Shown here: one piece after another, positions 1 to 7,591 of the stretch | How positions within the stretch are numbered: position 1 is the first letter of the stretch | Layout of the letters: every line of letters begins with the position of its first letter | Assembly: GCF_001457435.1 (NCBI RefSeq) | Contig: NZ_LN881717.1 | Coordinates: forward strand, 691,896-755,895 | Source of the DNA: Actinobaculum massiliense | GTDB taxonomy: Bacteria; Actinomycetota; Actinomycetes; Actinomycetales; Actinomycetaceae | Length of the DNA stretch: 64,000 nucleotides | Reading direction: 5' to 3' | Program-made: the position numbers and the translations under genes | The notes under the pieces: model-generated | What the model was told of the DNA's origin: nothing | Databases searched by the model: none | What the model saw: only the letters and a program-made list of their open reading frames with translations

Positions 1-217
1 AGTCGATAAGGTAGGGCCCGCGCTCGGCCTCGTTGTGCTCATAGTAGGAAAGCAGGCGCCCGCGCGGTTCAGTATCGAGGCGCGCGGCCAAATTGAGTAA
101 CCGACGCGTATCTTCAGCGGCGATCACATCCGCGGTTGCTATTTCCGCGCGCAGGCGCGGGCTGGCGTCGCCGTCGTTACCAATGGGGGTAGCCGCTAAA
201 ACAATTGACCCGGTCAT
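1..217 (-). CDS. rsmI: 16S rRNA 2'-O-ribose C1402 methyltransferase RsmI, N-terminal part (cut by window edge)
   Basis: The reverse strand encodes the start of an SAM-dependent rRNA methyltransferase. The first residues read [14 protein letters not shown], followed by the segment [10 protein letters not shown] and then LLSYYEHNE. These are the conserved N-terminal blocks of the RsmI (YraL) family, which methylates the ribose of C1402 in the 16S decoding centre. About 72 codons are present and the rest lies beyond position 1. The ATG at 217 has no Shine-Dalgarno sequence. A TAAACT hexamer lies exactly 6 nt upstream, so the mRNA is probably leaderless. The gene is divergent from pmt, the same pairing known in mycobacteria (Rv1003/Rv1002c). 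Confidence 0.93.
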   Translation of the reverse strand, partial: MTGSIVLAATPIGNDGDASPRLRAEIATADVIAAEDTRRLLNLAARLDTEPRGRLLSYYEHNEAERGPYLID

Positions 218-223
218 GGGTCC

Positions 224-229
224 AGTTTA
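224..229 (-). promoter_or_regulatory. -10 hexamer TAAACT of rsmI (leaderless start)
   Basis: TAAACT on the reverse strand is followed by 6 nt and then the ATG of rsmI at 217. This places the transcription start at or next to the A of the start codon. It fits the actinobacterial TANNNT -10 consensus. No ribosome-binding site is present. Function is inferred. Confidence 0.6.
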
Positions 230-262
230 GAGGGGCTCGCCCCGCTTGTCGGTGCACCCCGA

Positions 263-268
263 TAGAAT
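263..268 (+). promoter_or_regulatory. -10 hexamer TAGAAT of pmt (leaderless start)
   Basis: TAGAAT is followed by 6 nt and the GTG start at 275. There is no purine-rich ribosome-binding site before the GTG. The hexamer lies 33 bp from the rsmI -10 box, so the two divergent promoters occupy the same 57-bp gap. Confidence 0.62.
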
Positions 269-274
269 CCCCTC

Positions 275-2344
275 GTGAGTGTGCATGGATCAACACAAAC
301 TCCCGCAGCAGAAAACGACCACCGGAGCGCCGCCGCGCCGGCGCGCTCCACGGCCAAACGTGTTCGCCCGCCGGCCGCAAGGTTGCGCCCGCAAGCCGCG
401 CGCGCCTACGAAGATGAGCTTCGCGGCCGGCTGGGGCTTGCTCCGCTCGGCAGGGATTTCCTTTCCCGCGCCCAGGCTCGTACGGGATGGATTATCACCG
501 GCGTTGTTGCCCTCCTCGCCGCCCTCATTCGTTTTATTCGCCTCGGCTACCCACCGCGGCTTATTTTCGATGAGACGTACTACGTGAAGGGCGCCAACTC
601 CCTGCTCCGCCTCGGCTACGAGGCCGATTGGGAAGGCGGAAACGAAAACGATCCGCTTTTCGCCGCGGGCGACTATTCCATGCAAAAAACCGGTGGCGAT
701 TACGTGGTCCACCCGCCGCTCGGCAAATGGATTATGGCATCCGGCCAGGCCATTTTCGGCCAGCAAAACGGATTCGGCTGGCGTTTTGCCACCGCGCTTA
801 TCGGGGCCGCCACGGTGATTCTGCTGGTCCGCGTGGCCCTGCGTCTTTTCAACTCCCCCGCCCTCGCCGGATTTGCGGGCGCGGCGATCGCGCTCGACGG
901 CATGGGCATCGTCATGTCTCGCACGGGCCTACTCGATAACATCCTGGCATTCTTTATTCTCGCGGGTTTCTGGGCGATCCTTCGTGATCGCGACGCCGCC
1001 CGCGCCAAGCTAGCCCATCGAGTGGCCACGGGCCAGATACGTGCCAACGCCACCCCGGCTGATCCGTGGGGTCCGGCAGTGCATACCCGGCCCTGGATTT
1101 TGGCCGCGGGTGTGCTGCTGGGAATGGCGTGCGGAGTTAAATGGTCCGGCTTTTACCCCGTAGCGGTGTTCGGCGTCGTCGTCTTCATCTGGGGAACGCT
1201 CGCGCGCCGAGCCGTGCACACCCGCCTGTGGTTCGGCGCCGGTATTTTCCGAGAGGGCCTGCCCGCTTTCCTCTGGCTGGTTCCCGCTTCGTTGCTTACC
1301 TACCTGGCGGCGTGGATTCCCTGGTTCGCCAACCCCAACGGCTTTATGCGCTCGTGGACGCCGGAGCAGGTGGCGGCTGATATGACGAACTACAGCGCAC
1401 CGCAGTTCTCCTTCCTGCCCGACGCCTTTAACACTTGGCTGGCCTACCACGCGAAAATGATGGAGTTCCATACCCACCTTTCCTCCGAGCACACCTACAT
1501 GTCTCAGCCGTGGGAGTGGCTGGTGCAGTGGCGCCCGGTCTCCTTCTATTGGGTGGGAAGCGACGACGAAAAGATGAAGGAGGCGTGCGGCGCGGGCCGC
1601 GAATGCGTGGAGGCAATCACCTCGGTGGGCAATGTGGCCGTCTGGTGGCCGGCACTCCTGGCGCTCGGGGTGGTACTTTTCGCCGCTATTGTGCGCCGCG
1701 ACTGGCGCGCCGGCGCGATCCTCGCGGGATACCTCGCCACCTGGGCCCCCTGGCTGCTCTACAGCAACCGCACGATTTTCCAGTTCTACGCCGTCGCGCT
1801 TTTGCCCTTCGTCTGCCTCGCCCTGGCTTTTGCGGCCGGCTACGTCACCGGCTCGCTGGGCCGCCCGCGGGCGCGGAGACTGCCGCTACCCGTGGTGGTT
1901 GGTAGCTCGCTTAAGATCGACGACGGCGTCTGGCAGCCCGTCAAGCGTCCGGAATCGCCGGTGAGTGGTCAGGACGTTATGGTTATGCCGGTGGCATACC
2001 CCTACCGGGCTCGCCATCACCAGGCTGCCGGCCTGGTCGGCGAGCACGCGGCTGGCGAGCACGCGACTGGCGAGCACGCGACTGGCGAGGTCGCGGTCGA
2101 GCAACACCCGGCAGGAGCGCACGCGATCGAGCAACACCCTGCCGACCAACACTTGGCCGGCCAGGATTCGATCAATGCAATGCCGTGGTGGCACGCGGAG
2201 CTCACCTCCTCCGGGCGCACGCTCCTTATTGGCGGCAGTATCGTCATCGCGATCTTCGCCGCCTTCTGGTATCCGATCTGGACGGGAATGACGGTTCCGC
2301 GATGGTTCTGGCAAGCCCATATGTGGCTCCCAAGCTGGATTTAG
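275..2344 (+). CDS. pmt: Protein O-mannosyltransferase (PMT family, GT39)
   Basis: This is a polytopic membrane glycosyltransferase of 689 residues. It is expected to transfer mannose from polyprenyl-phosphate-mannose to Ser/Thr of secreted proteins during Sec export. The first luminal loop carries the acidic pair D99-E100 in RLIFDETYYVKG, the PMT catalytic signature. Further family blocks are VVHPPLGKW, NPNGFMRSW and ITSVGNVAVWWPAL, and about ten hydrophobic segments follow in order. An unusual hydrophilic stretch at about residues 540-635 sits before the last membrane segment. It includes three copies of a pentapeptide GEHA(A/T) and further EQHPA-like units. The GTG start at 275 is chosen because a -10 box lies 6 nt upstream. 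Divergent from rsmI. The identification is secure; the His-rich insert has no known role. Confidence 0.93.
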   Translation: MSVHGSTQTPAAENDHRSAAAPARSTAKRVRPPAARLRPQAARAYEDELRGRLGLAPLGRDFLSRAQARTGWIITGVVALLAALIRFIRLGYPPRLIFDETYYVKGANSLLRLGYEADWEGGNENDPLFAAGDYSMQKTGGDYVVHPPLGKWIMASGQAIFGQQNGFGWRFATALIGAATVILLVRVALRLFNSPALAGFAGAAIALDGMGIVMSRTGLLDNILAFFILAGFWAILRDRDAARAKLAHRVATGQIRANATPADPWGPAVHTRPWILAAGVLLGMACGVKWSGFYPVAVFGVVVFIWGTLARRAVHTRLWFGAGIFREGLPAFLWLVPASLLTYLAAWIPWFANPNGFMRSWTPEQVAADMTNYSAPQFSFLPDAFNTWLAYHAKMMEFHTHLSSEHTYMSQPWEWLVQWRPVSFYWVGSDDEKMKEACGAGRECVEAITSVGNVAVWWPALLALGVVLFAAIVRRDWRAGAILAGYLATWAPWLLYSNRTIFQFYAVALLPFVCLALAFAAGYVTGSLGRPRARRLPLPVVVGSSLKIDDGVWQPVKRPESPVSGQDVMVMPVAYPYRARHHQAAGLVGEHAAGEHATGEHATGEVAVEQHPAGAHAIEQHPADQHLAGQDSINAMPWWHAELTSSGRTLLIGGSIVIAIFAAFWYPIWTGMTVPRWFWQAHMWLPSWI
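2039..2089 (+). repeat. 15-bp in-frame tandem repeat inside pmt
   Basis: Three near-perfect copies of GGCGAGCACGCGRCT start at 2039, 2054 and 2069, with a partial fourth at 2084. They encode GEHAA, GEHAT, GEHAT and GEV. Looser EQHPA-type repeats continue to about 2150. The unit is a multiple of 3, so copy-number change would keep the frame. Confidence 0.85.
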
Positions 2345-2532
2345 CTTCCGCGCTGACCTCCAGGCGAGGGTCGCTGGCCCTGGCTCTGGCGTGCTGGCCT
2401 TGGGCCCTAATGCGCAAACGGCGCGGACCAGCGGGCATTGCGGCCGGGTTGCCACTACGAGCCGGTTTCGGGCCAGGCGGGCGCGCAAAATCCGATGTCA
2501 CAAAAGCAAAATGACGTCAGCAACTTGGTGCA

Positions 2533-2547
2533 AGTTTTCAGAAAACT
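2533..2547. promoter_or_regulatory. Perfect 15-bp palindrome upstream of the HtrA-like gene
   Basis: AGTTTTC-A-GAAAACT lies in the 310-bp gap between pmt and the protease gene, about 110 bp before the protease start. Its symmetry suggests a dimeric repressor site. No regulator is assigned. The remainder of 2345-2654 shows no other convincing element. Confidence 0.35.
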
Positions 2548-2654
2548 CCCAGGGGCAAGGAAAAAACTAGAGCGAGTTGAGGGAGGAACGGCAGAATTTG
2601 ACCCGCGCGGTGCGGGGTGGCGTTCCCTCCGGAAGAGGTACGAGGAGAATCCAA

Positions 2655-4202
2655 ATGAGCACATCTAGTTCGTCTGGCGAGTGGGAGCCGCAGGGCCAGT
2701 CCGGGGCAGAGGGAAATTCTGACGCTCACGGCCAGTCCGATGCGAATCGCTACGGCTCCGGGAGTAGCTACGGCACAAGCCCGAGCGGCTCCACCTACGG
2801 GTATGGCCAGAGCAGTAGCTACGCCAACCAATACAGCGGCGCAAGTGGCCAATATGGGAACCAGAGCGGCCAGTACGGAGCTGATTACCGCGGCAACTAT
2901 GCCTGGCAGGGGCAGGACGCGCGCTACTCCAACCCGAACTACCAGTACGGTTCCAACTGGAATCAGAACAATCCGTTCCAGAGCCAAGGACCTTACGGCT
3001 ACCCGCCGATGGCCGCCACCAAGCAAAAGAAAACGGTTTCGCGAGGCTTTGCCGCACTCCTAGTGGTGATTGGTATGGTCTTTGCGCTCCTGGCCGGAAC
3101 GAGCTTGGGCTACTTCGGCCTAGCCGGCTCCGGCCAGTCACATACTCAGTCCTCCGATCGCTGGCTCACCCCATCCGAAGATTCAAATTCTGAGTCGGGA
3201 ATTGACGGGCACGAATGGGGCCCGTCCAACGGTAATCCGGTCGATCCCTATATGCCGGTTCCCGATTACGAGCCTTCGTCGAACGGTTCAACCCCGGTGC
3301 AACAGGGTAAGAAGGTACAGACCCCCGGCGTCGTCCTCATTAACACCACCCTGAGCGCGGGCCTAGGCGCCGGCACAGGATCGGTTCTCACCGAAGATGG
3401 GCTGGTGCTGACCAACTACCACGTGGTCATGGGGTCGAATTCGGTGCGCGTCACCGTTCCCAGCACTAACAAGACCTACGAGGCAGAGGTGGTAGGCCAC
3501 GACGAACGCCATGACGTGGCGGTGCTTCAACTCAAGGACGCCTCCGGATTGGAGACCGTCAATATCTCCAACTCGCGCGTTTCCCAAGGTGACAAGGTGG
3601 TAGCGGTTGGAAACGGCAACGGCCAGGGCTACCTCACCGCTCTGGAAGGCACCGTGACCGGCACCAACGAGAACGTGGAGGTGCAAGACGAAAACGGTGG
3701 CTCTTCCGAGCGCCTCACCGGCCTGATTCGCACCTCTGCGGACATCGTTCCTGGCTACTCCGGCGGACCGCTTTTTGACGCGGACGGCAATGTGGTGGGC
3801 ATGAACACCGCCGGTAACCTCGGCTCTACCTCCGAAACCGCCTATGGCTGGGCCATCCCCATCCAGCAGGCCATCGAGATCGTGGACCAGATTCGCGCCG
3901 GTAAGGAATCGGATACAGTGCAAATCGGCCGCAACCCCGCGCTCGGCGTCACGATTATTGGAAGCCAGCAGGGCGCCTCGGTGCAGTCCGTGCAAAGCGG
4001 TTCGGGCGCTGAAGCAGCCGGAATTCGCCCGCGCGACATTATCACCGCGGTGGATGGCAACAAGCTGACGAACGCCTCCGATGTTGCCAAGTACATTCGC
4101 GGCAAGAAGATTGGTGACACCATCAAGGTCACCGTCATCCGCGGTACCACCGGCGAGCAGGAAACGCTCGAGGTCAAGCTCACGGCCTCACCGATCAACT
4201 AA
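2655..4202 (+). CDS. Membrane-anchored HtrA/DegP-like serine protease with PDZ domain
   Basis: 515 residues. The start ATG at 2655 is preceded by GAGGAG at good spacing; longer upstream reading frames lack this. Residues about 18-117 form a Gly/Ser/Tyr/Gln/Asn-rich low-complexity segment. One membrane helix follows at 131-153 (GFAALLVVIGMVFALL). The trypsin-like domain has the catalytic triad His256 (NYHVV), Asp287 (RHDVAVL) and Ser369 (GYSGGPL). A C-terminal PDZ domain spans about 430-512 (SGAEAAGIRPRDIITAVDG). The topology is cytoplasmic N-terminus, single anchor, and extracellular protease and PDZ. It resembles actinobacterial HtrA proteins used in envelope protein quality control. The sequence around the serine has Tyr where Asn is common (GNSGG). 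A strong terminator follows the stop. Confidence 0.92.
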   Translation: MSTSSSSGEWEPQGQSGAEGNSDAHGQSDANRYGSGSSYGTSPSGSTYGYGQSSSYANQYSGASGQYGNQSGQYGADYRGNYAWQGQDARYSNPNYQYGSNWNQNNPFQSQGPYGYPPMAATKQKKTVSRGFAALLVVIGMVFALLAGTSLGYFGLAGSGQSHTQSSDRWLTPSEDSNSESGIDGHEWGPSNGNPVDPYMPVPDYEPSSNGSTPVQQGKKVQTPGVVLINTTLSAGLGAGTGSVLTEDGLVLTNYHVVMGSNSVRVTVPSTNKTYEAEVVGHDERHDVAVLQLKDASGLETVNISNSRVSQGDKVVAVGNGNGQGYLTALEGTVTGTNENVEVQDENGGSSERLTGLIRTSADIVPGYSGGPLFDADGNVVGMNTAGNLGSTSETAYGWAIPIQQAIEIVDQIRAGKESDTVQIGRNPALGVTIIGSQQGASVQSVQSGSGAEAAGIRPRDIITAVDGNKLTNASDVAKYIRGKKIGDTIKVTVIRGTTGEQETLEVKLTASPIN

Positions 4203-4287
4203 GCGCGGCGCGGTTTGCGCCGGGCAATCTCGCGGCCGGCAGCCTCACGCCGAGCGACCTATCAATAATCTCGGGCTAGATGCACGC

Positions 4288-4321
4288 GGCCCCGGTTGGA
4301 AACAATCTTCCAACCGGGGCC
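4288..4321 (+). terminator. Strong hairpin after the HtrA-like gene
   Basis: A perfect 14-bp stem (GGCCCCGGTTGGAA with TTCCAACCGGGGCC) has a 6-nt loop. It lies 86 bp after the protease stop and is followed by a short T-containing stretch. The interval 4322-4459 before the convergent gene shows nothing else recognisable. Confidence 0.8.
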
Positions 4322-4459
4322 GCTTTACATTCAGCCTGCGCGGACCACTCGTCCCGCTTCTAGTAGTTCCAGTGGCTCGAGCCCGCGAGTTGCCCGGCCG
4401 AGATTTTGTTCAGCCCGCCGGGCCACCCGAGCCACCGCGATCCAAGCCCTCGCCAGGCC

Positions 4460-5644
4460 CTACTTGGAGGCGATGCGGGCACCTTCGGCAAGAGCCTCAA
4501 GCTTGGCCCACGCGATCGAGGGCCAAATGCGCCCGCCCAAGCCGCAGTCCGTCGAGGCGATCACGCGATCCTGGCCCACAATGTCCGTGAACTGCTTAAT
4601 GCGGTCGGCCACCAGCTCGGGATGCTCTACCACGTTCGTCGAGTGGGAAACCATGCCCGGGATGAGGATCTTGTCTTCCGGAAGGGCAACCTCACGCCAA
4701 ATCTTCCACTCGTGCGCGTGGCGCACATTGGCGGCCTCGAAGGAGATTCCGCGCGCATCCACTTTGAGGACCTTGTCCACAATGTCGATGAAGGGGATGT
4801 CCGTGGTGTGCGGACCGTGCCAGGAACCCCAGCACACGTGCAGGCGCACCTGCGCCGGATCAATGCCCCGAAGCGCGTAATTGATCGCGTCAATTCGCAC
4901 CTCGACCCAGCGCCGGTAATCATCCACCGGTGGTTCCGGATTGACCTGGTCCCATCCTTCGGCCAGCGAAGGATCATCGATCTGCACCGTCAGACCGGCG
5001 TCGGTAATGATCTTGTACTCTTCGTGGAGCGCATCGGCCATCGCGTAGACGATCTCGTCTTCCGTCTTGTAGTAGGCGTTATTGATACGCGCGGCGGATC
5101 CGGGCGAAAGCGCGGCAATAAAGCCGTCCTTGGCCTCCAGGCTGTTCGCCTTGAGCGCGCGCAGAGTCAGGTCTACGTCGCGCTGCGCGTCGGCCGCGCC
5201 GGTGTATGTGACGGCGTCGACGATGGTGGGCATGGTGCCCTCCTGCTTCTTGGCCTGGTGAATCCCCGATTCCGGATTGGTGTAGGCATCGCGGAACTTC
5301 ACCCAGTCGCGCCGCTCATTGAAGGAGGCCAGCTCTACGGCTCCCCCGCCGGTGGTCACGCCGTCATGCAGGGCCTGATCGGAAAAGTCCAGACCGCCCA
5401 GACGCCCGAAGGAGTAGAACCACCACGAGCCGTAGTTCGTCACTTCCTTCATAATGTGGCCGTATTCGCCGTCGTTCACGATGTCGATGCCGAGGTCGTG
5501 CTGACGCTTGACCACATCGGCCACCGCCTCATCCAGATACGCGGTAAATTCCTCCCGGGGCATGTGAGCCGCTTTCGCGTTCGCAGCTAGAAGCGAATCA
5601 GGCCGTGGCAGTGAGCCAACGTGCGTGGTGAGAATTCGACTCAT
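4460..5644 (-). CDS. Cobalamin-independent methionine synthase C-domain (MetE-like) methyltransferase
   Basis: 394 residues, about half of full MetE and corresponding to its C-terminal catalytic barrel only. All four zinc ligands expected from MetE are visible: His269 and Cys271 (RLHVCWGSWHG), Glu303 (SFEAANVR) and Cys367 (ASTDCGLGG). The N-terminus MSRILTTHVGSLPRP is typical of the stand-alone family (COG0620). Members methylate homocysteine or other thiols from diverse donors, so the true methyl donor is uncertain. The ATG at 5644 follows AAGGAAG; the reading frame stays open further upstream but without family sequence. Transcribed alone, convergent to the HtrA-like gene. No SAM or cobalamin riboswitch is recognised in the leader. 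Confidence 0.85.
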   Translation of the reverse strand: MSRILTTHVGSLPRPDSLLAANAKAAHMPREEFTAYLDEAVADVVKRQHDLGIDIVNDGEYGHIMKEVTNYGSWWFYSFGRLGGLDFSDQALHDGVTTGGGAVELASFNERRDWVKFRDAYTNPESGIHQAKKQEGTMPTIVDAVTYTGAADAQRDVDLTLRALKANSLEAKDGFIAALSPGSAARINNAYYKTEDEIVYAMADALHEEYKIITDAGLTVQIDDPSLAEGWDQVNPEPPVDDYRRWVEVRIDAINYALRGIDPAQVRLHVCWGSWHGPHTTDIPFIDIVDKVLKVDARGISFEAANVRHAHEWKIWREVALPEDKILIPGMVSHSTNVVEHPELVADRIKQFTDIVGQDRVIASTDCGLGGRIWPSIAWAKLEALAEGARIASK

Positions 5645-5788
5645 TGTTCTTCCTTTCCGGGTTCCGCGTGGAGCGGTTATATGTTTTGTGAAGGTGCGCG
5701 GGCGTGTTTTCCCGGGCATGTTTTTCCCGACGACGCCGCAGACGCACCCCGCCAGTTTGCCATGAGCACTTAACGGAGCCAAGAAATG

Positions 5789-5805
5789 ATCCCGGCTAGC
5801 GGGAT
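5789..5805. promoter_or_regulatory. Inverted repeat between MetE-like gene and permease
   Basis: ATCCCG-gctag-CGGGAT is a perfect 6-bp inverted repeat in the 310-bp divergent gap (5645-5954). It could be an operator for either gene. The rest of the gap holds only the permease -10 box. Confidence 0.3.
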
Positions 5806-5941
5806 TGCGATCCACCATTTGAGACGCTCAGCAGGGCTTTTGGGCGAGCCGAGGCGCGGATTTCCGCGCCCGATGGGCCCTCTCGTGCACCCCCGCGCCA
5901 CTCGGAGAGGAGACTGTGCACATCTGAGCCCATCGCCGCTT

Positions 5942-5947
5942 TAGAAT
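5942..5947 (+). promoter_or_regulatory. -10 hexamer TAGAAT of the amino-acid permease gene
   Basis: TAGAAT is followed by 7 nt and the GTG start at 5955, with no Shine-Dalgarno sequence. The hexamer is identical to that of pmt. Likely leaderless. Confidence 0.58.
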
Positions 5948-5954
5948 TACCGGC

Positions 5955-7427
5955 GTGAAGAATCAAAACCACGTAAACCAAACCTCGCGAACCGGGCAGA
6001 CACCTCGGCTCGCCGGAAATACCATCGGAACGAACGCCGGCGCTCCCGCCGGCATCGTAGCCAGCCCCGAAACCGCGCATCTACGCCGCGACCTCAAAAA
6101 TCGCCATATCCAAATGATCGCCCTGGGCGGCGCCATCGGAACGGGGCTGTTCTACGGCTCCCACGCCTCCATTTCTCTCGCCGGCCCGGCCATCCTCCTC
6201 ACCTATCTGGTAGGAGGCCTGGTGATTTACCTGGTCATGCGGGCACTCGGAGAGATGAGCGTCGAAGAGCCCGTGACCGGGGCCTTTAGCCACTACGCCT
6301 ACGAGCACTGGAGCCAACGCGCCGGATTCGTTTCCGGCTGGAACTACTGGTTCAACTACATTTTTGTGGCCATGGCGGAGCTTTCAGTGGTGGGCCTTTA
6401 CATCCAATACTGGTTCCCCACGGTTCCTACCTGGCTAACGGCAGCTTTCTGCTTGGTCTTCATTACCGCGGTGAACTTGCTGGGCGTGAAGACTTTCGGC
6501 GAGTTTGAATTCTGGTTTGCCCTTATCAAGGTAGCCGCCATTATTGGCATGATCTGCCTGGGCCTGGCGGTGATCTTCTTTGGTATCACCACCCCGGGCG
6601 GCGAGGCGCCTTCCTTCGCCCATTTGGTCAACCACGGCGGATTCTTCCCCAACGGCGTGAACGGCGCGGTTGCCGCGTTCGTCGTCGTCATGTTTAGCTT
6701 CGGCGGCATTGAGCTCATTGGCATCACCGCCGGCGAGGCGCACGAACCGAGGAAGTCCATCCCCCACGCTATCAACGCGGTGATTTGGCGAATTCTGCTC
6801 TTCTACATCGGCTCGCTCGCCATCATTATGGCGGTGGTCCCCTGGGATAAGATCGACGGCCAAATGAGCCCCTTCGTGCAGATCTTCGACTCGGTAGGCG
6901 TGCAGTTTGCCGCGCACATCCTCAACTTCGTGGTGCTCACCGCGGCGCTTTCGGTGTACAACTCCGGCCTTTACTCGAACGGCCGCATGCTTTACTCGCT
7001 GGCGGAGCAGGGCAACGCACCGCGCATTTTCCTCAAGCTCTCTCCGCAGGGCACCCCTTACGTGGGTGTCTTGGTGAGCTCGGCGATCACGATTATCGCC
7101 GTGATCGTGGTGTTCCTCTTCCCGGATTTCGCCTTCAACTACCTGCTTTCGATCGCCCTGATCGCCGGAATTATCAACTGGACGATGGTGATCATTACCG
7201 AGTGGAAGTTCCGCTCCAAGATCGGGCCCGACGGCGTATCTCAGCTCGCCTTCCGCCTCCCGGGCGGTCGAGTTGCCAGCATCTTCGTGCTGATTATGCT
7301 CGCCATTTGCGTGGTGCTCATGACCACCCAGGCCGCCTACCGCGTGGCCGTGATCGTGGGGCCAATCTGGCTGGCGGTGCTTCTGGCCGGCTACGAGATC
7401 AAGACGCGCGTGGCCAAGCGAGGCTAA
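5955..7427 (+). CDS. Amino-acid permease, APC superfamily (AAT family)
   Basis: 490 residues with 12 predicted membrane segments. A cytoplasmic N-terminus of about 40 residues leads into LKNRHIQMIALGGAIGTGLF, the classic first-helix signature of the AAT group (GabP, AnsP, ProY, CycA, LysP). The SGLYSNGRMLYSLA region of helix 8 is also present. It should import an amino acid by proton symport. The substrate cannot be read from the sequence. The GTG at 5955 is set by the -10 box 7 nt upstream. It is convergent with a succinate-semialdehyde dehydrogenase across a shared terminator, which makes GABA a candidate substrate but is weak evidence. Confidence 0.88.
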   Translation: MKNQNHVNQTSRTGQTPRLAGNTIGTNAGAPAGIVASPETAHLRRDLKNRHIQMIALGGAIGTGLFYGSHASISLAGPAILLTYLVGGLVIYLVMRALGEMSVEEPVTGAFSHYAYEHWSQRAGFVSGWNYWFNYIFVAMAELSVVGLYIQYWFPTVPTWLTAAFCLVFITAVNLLGVKTFGEFEFWFALIKVAAIIGMICLGLAVIFFGITTPGGEAPSFAHLVNHGGFFPNGVNGAVAAFVVVMFSFGGIELIGITAGEAHEPRKSIPHAINAVIWRILLFYIGSLAIIMAVVPWDKIDGQMSPFVQIFDSVGVQFAAHILNFVVLTAALSVYNSGLYSNGRMLYSLAEQGNAPRIFLKLSPQGTPYVGVLVSSAITIIAVIVVFLFPDFAFNYLLSIALIAGIINWTMVIITEWKFRSKIGPDGVSQLAFRLPGGRVASIFVLIMLAICVVLMTTQAAYRVAVIVGPIWLAVLLAGYEIKTRVAKRG

Positions 7428-7473
7428 CACCCTAGTTGCAGCGCTGGCATCGCAACAGCCAATCAAAACATAC

Positions 7474-7514
7474 GAATGCGGGGTGAGGGCAAAAACTGCC
7501 CGCACCCCGCATTC
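7474..7514. terminator. Bidirectional terminator between permease and dehydrogenase
   Basis: GAATGCGGGGTG pairs perfectly with CACCCCGCATTC, with a further 4 bp after one mismatch and an AAAAACT loop. T residues follow on the plus strand. It serves the convergent genes on both sides. A small direct repeat of TAGCTAGCCG follows at about 7532-7555. Confidence 0.85.
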
Positions 7515-7591
7515 TTTTATCAGACAGCAATAGCTAGCCGTTTTAGCTAGCCGGTTTCGTTCGGCTTTCTCGTAAGGCCTTGAGAGCCGGT

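Noticed and set aside
4406-5590. Long plus-strand open frame opposite the MetE-like gene
   Set aside because: It is antisense to a gene with intact zinc ligands and has no family sequence; high GC keeps the opposite frame open.
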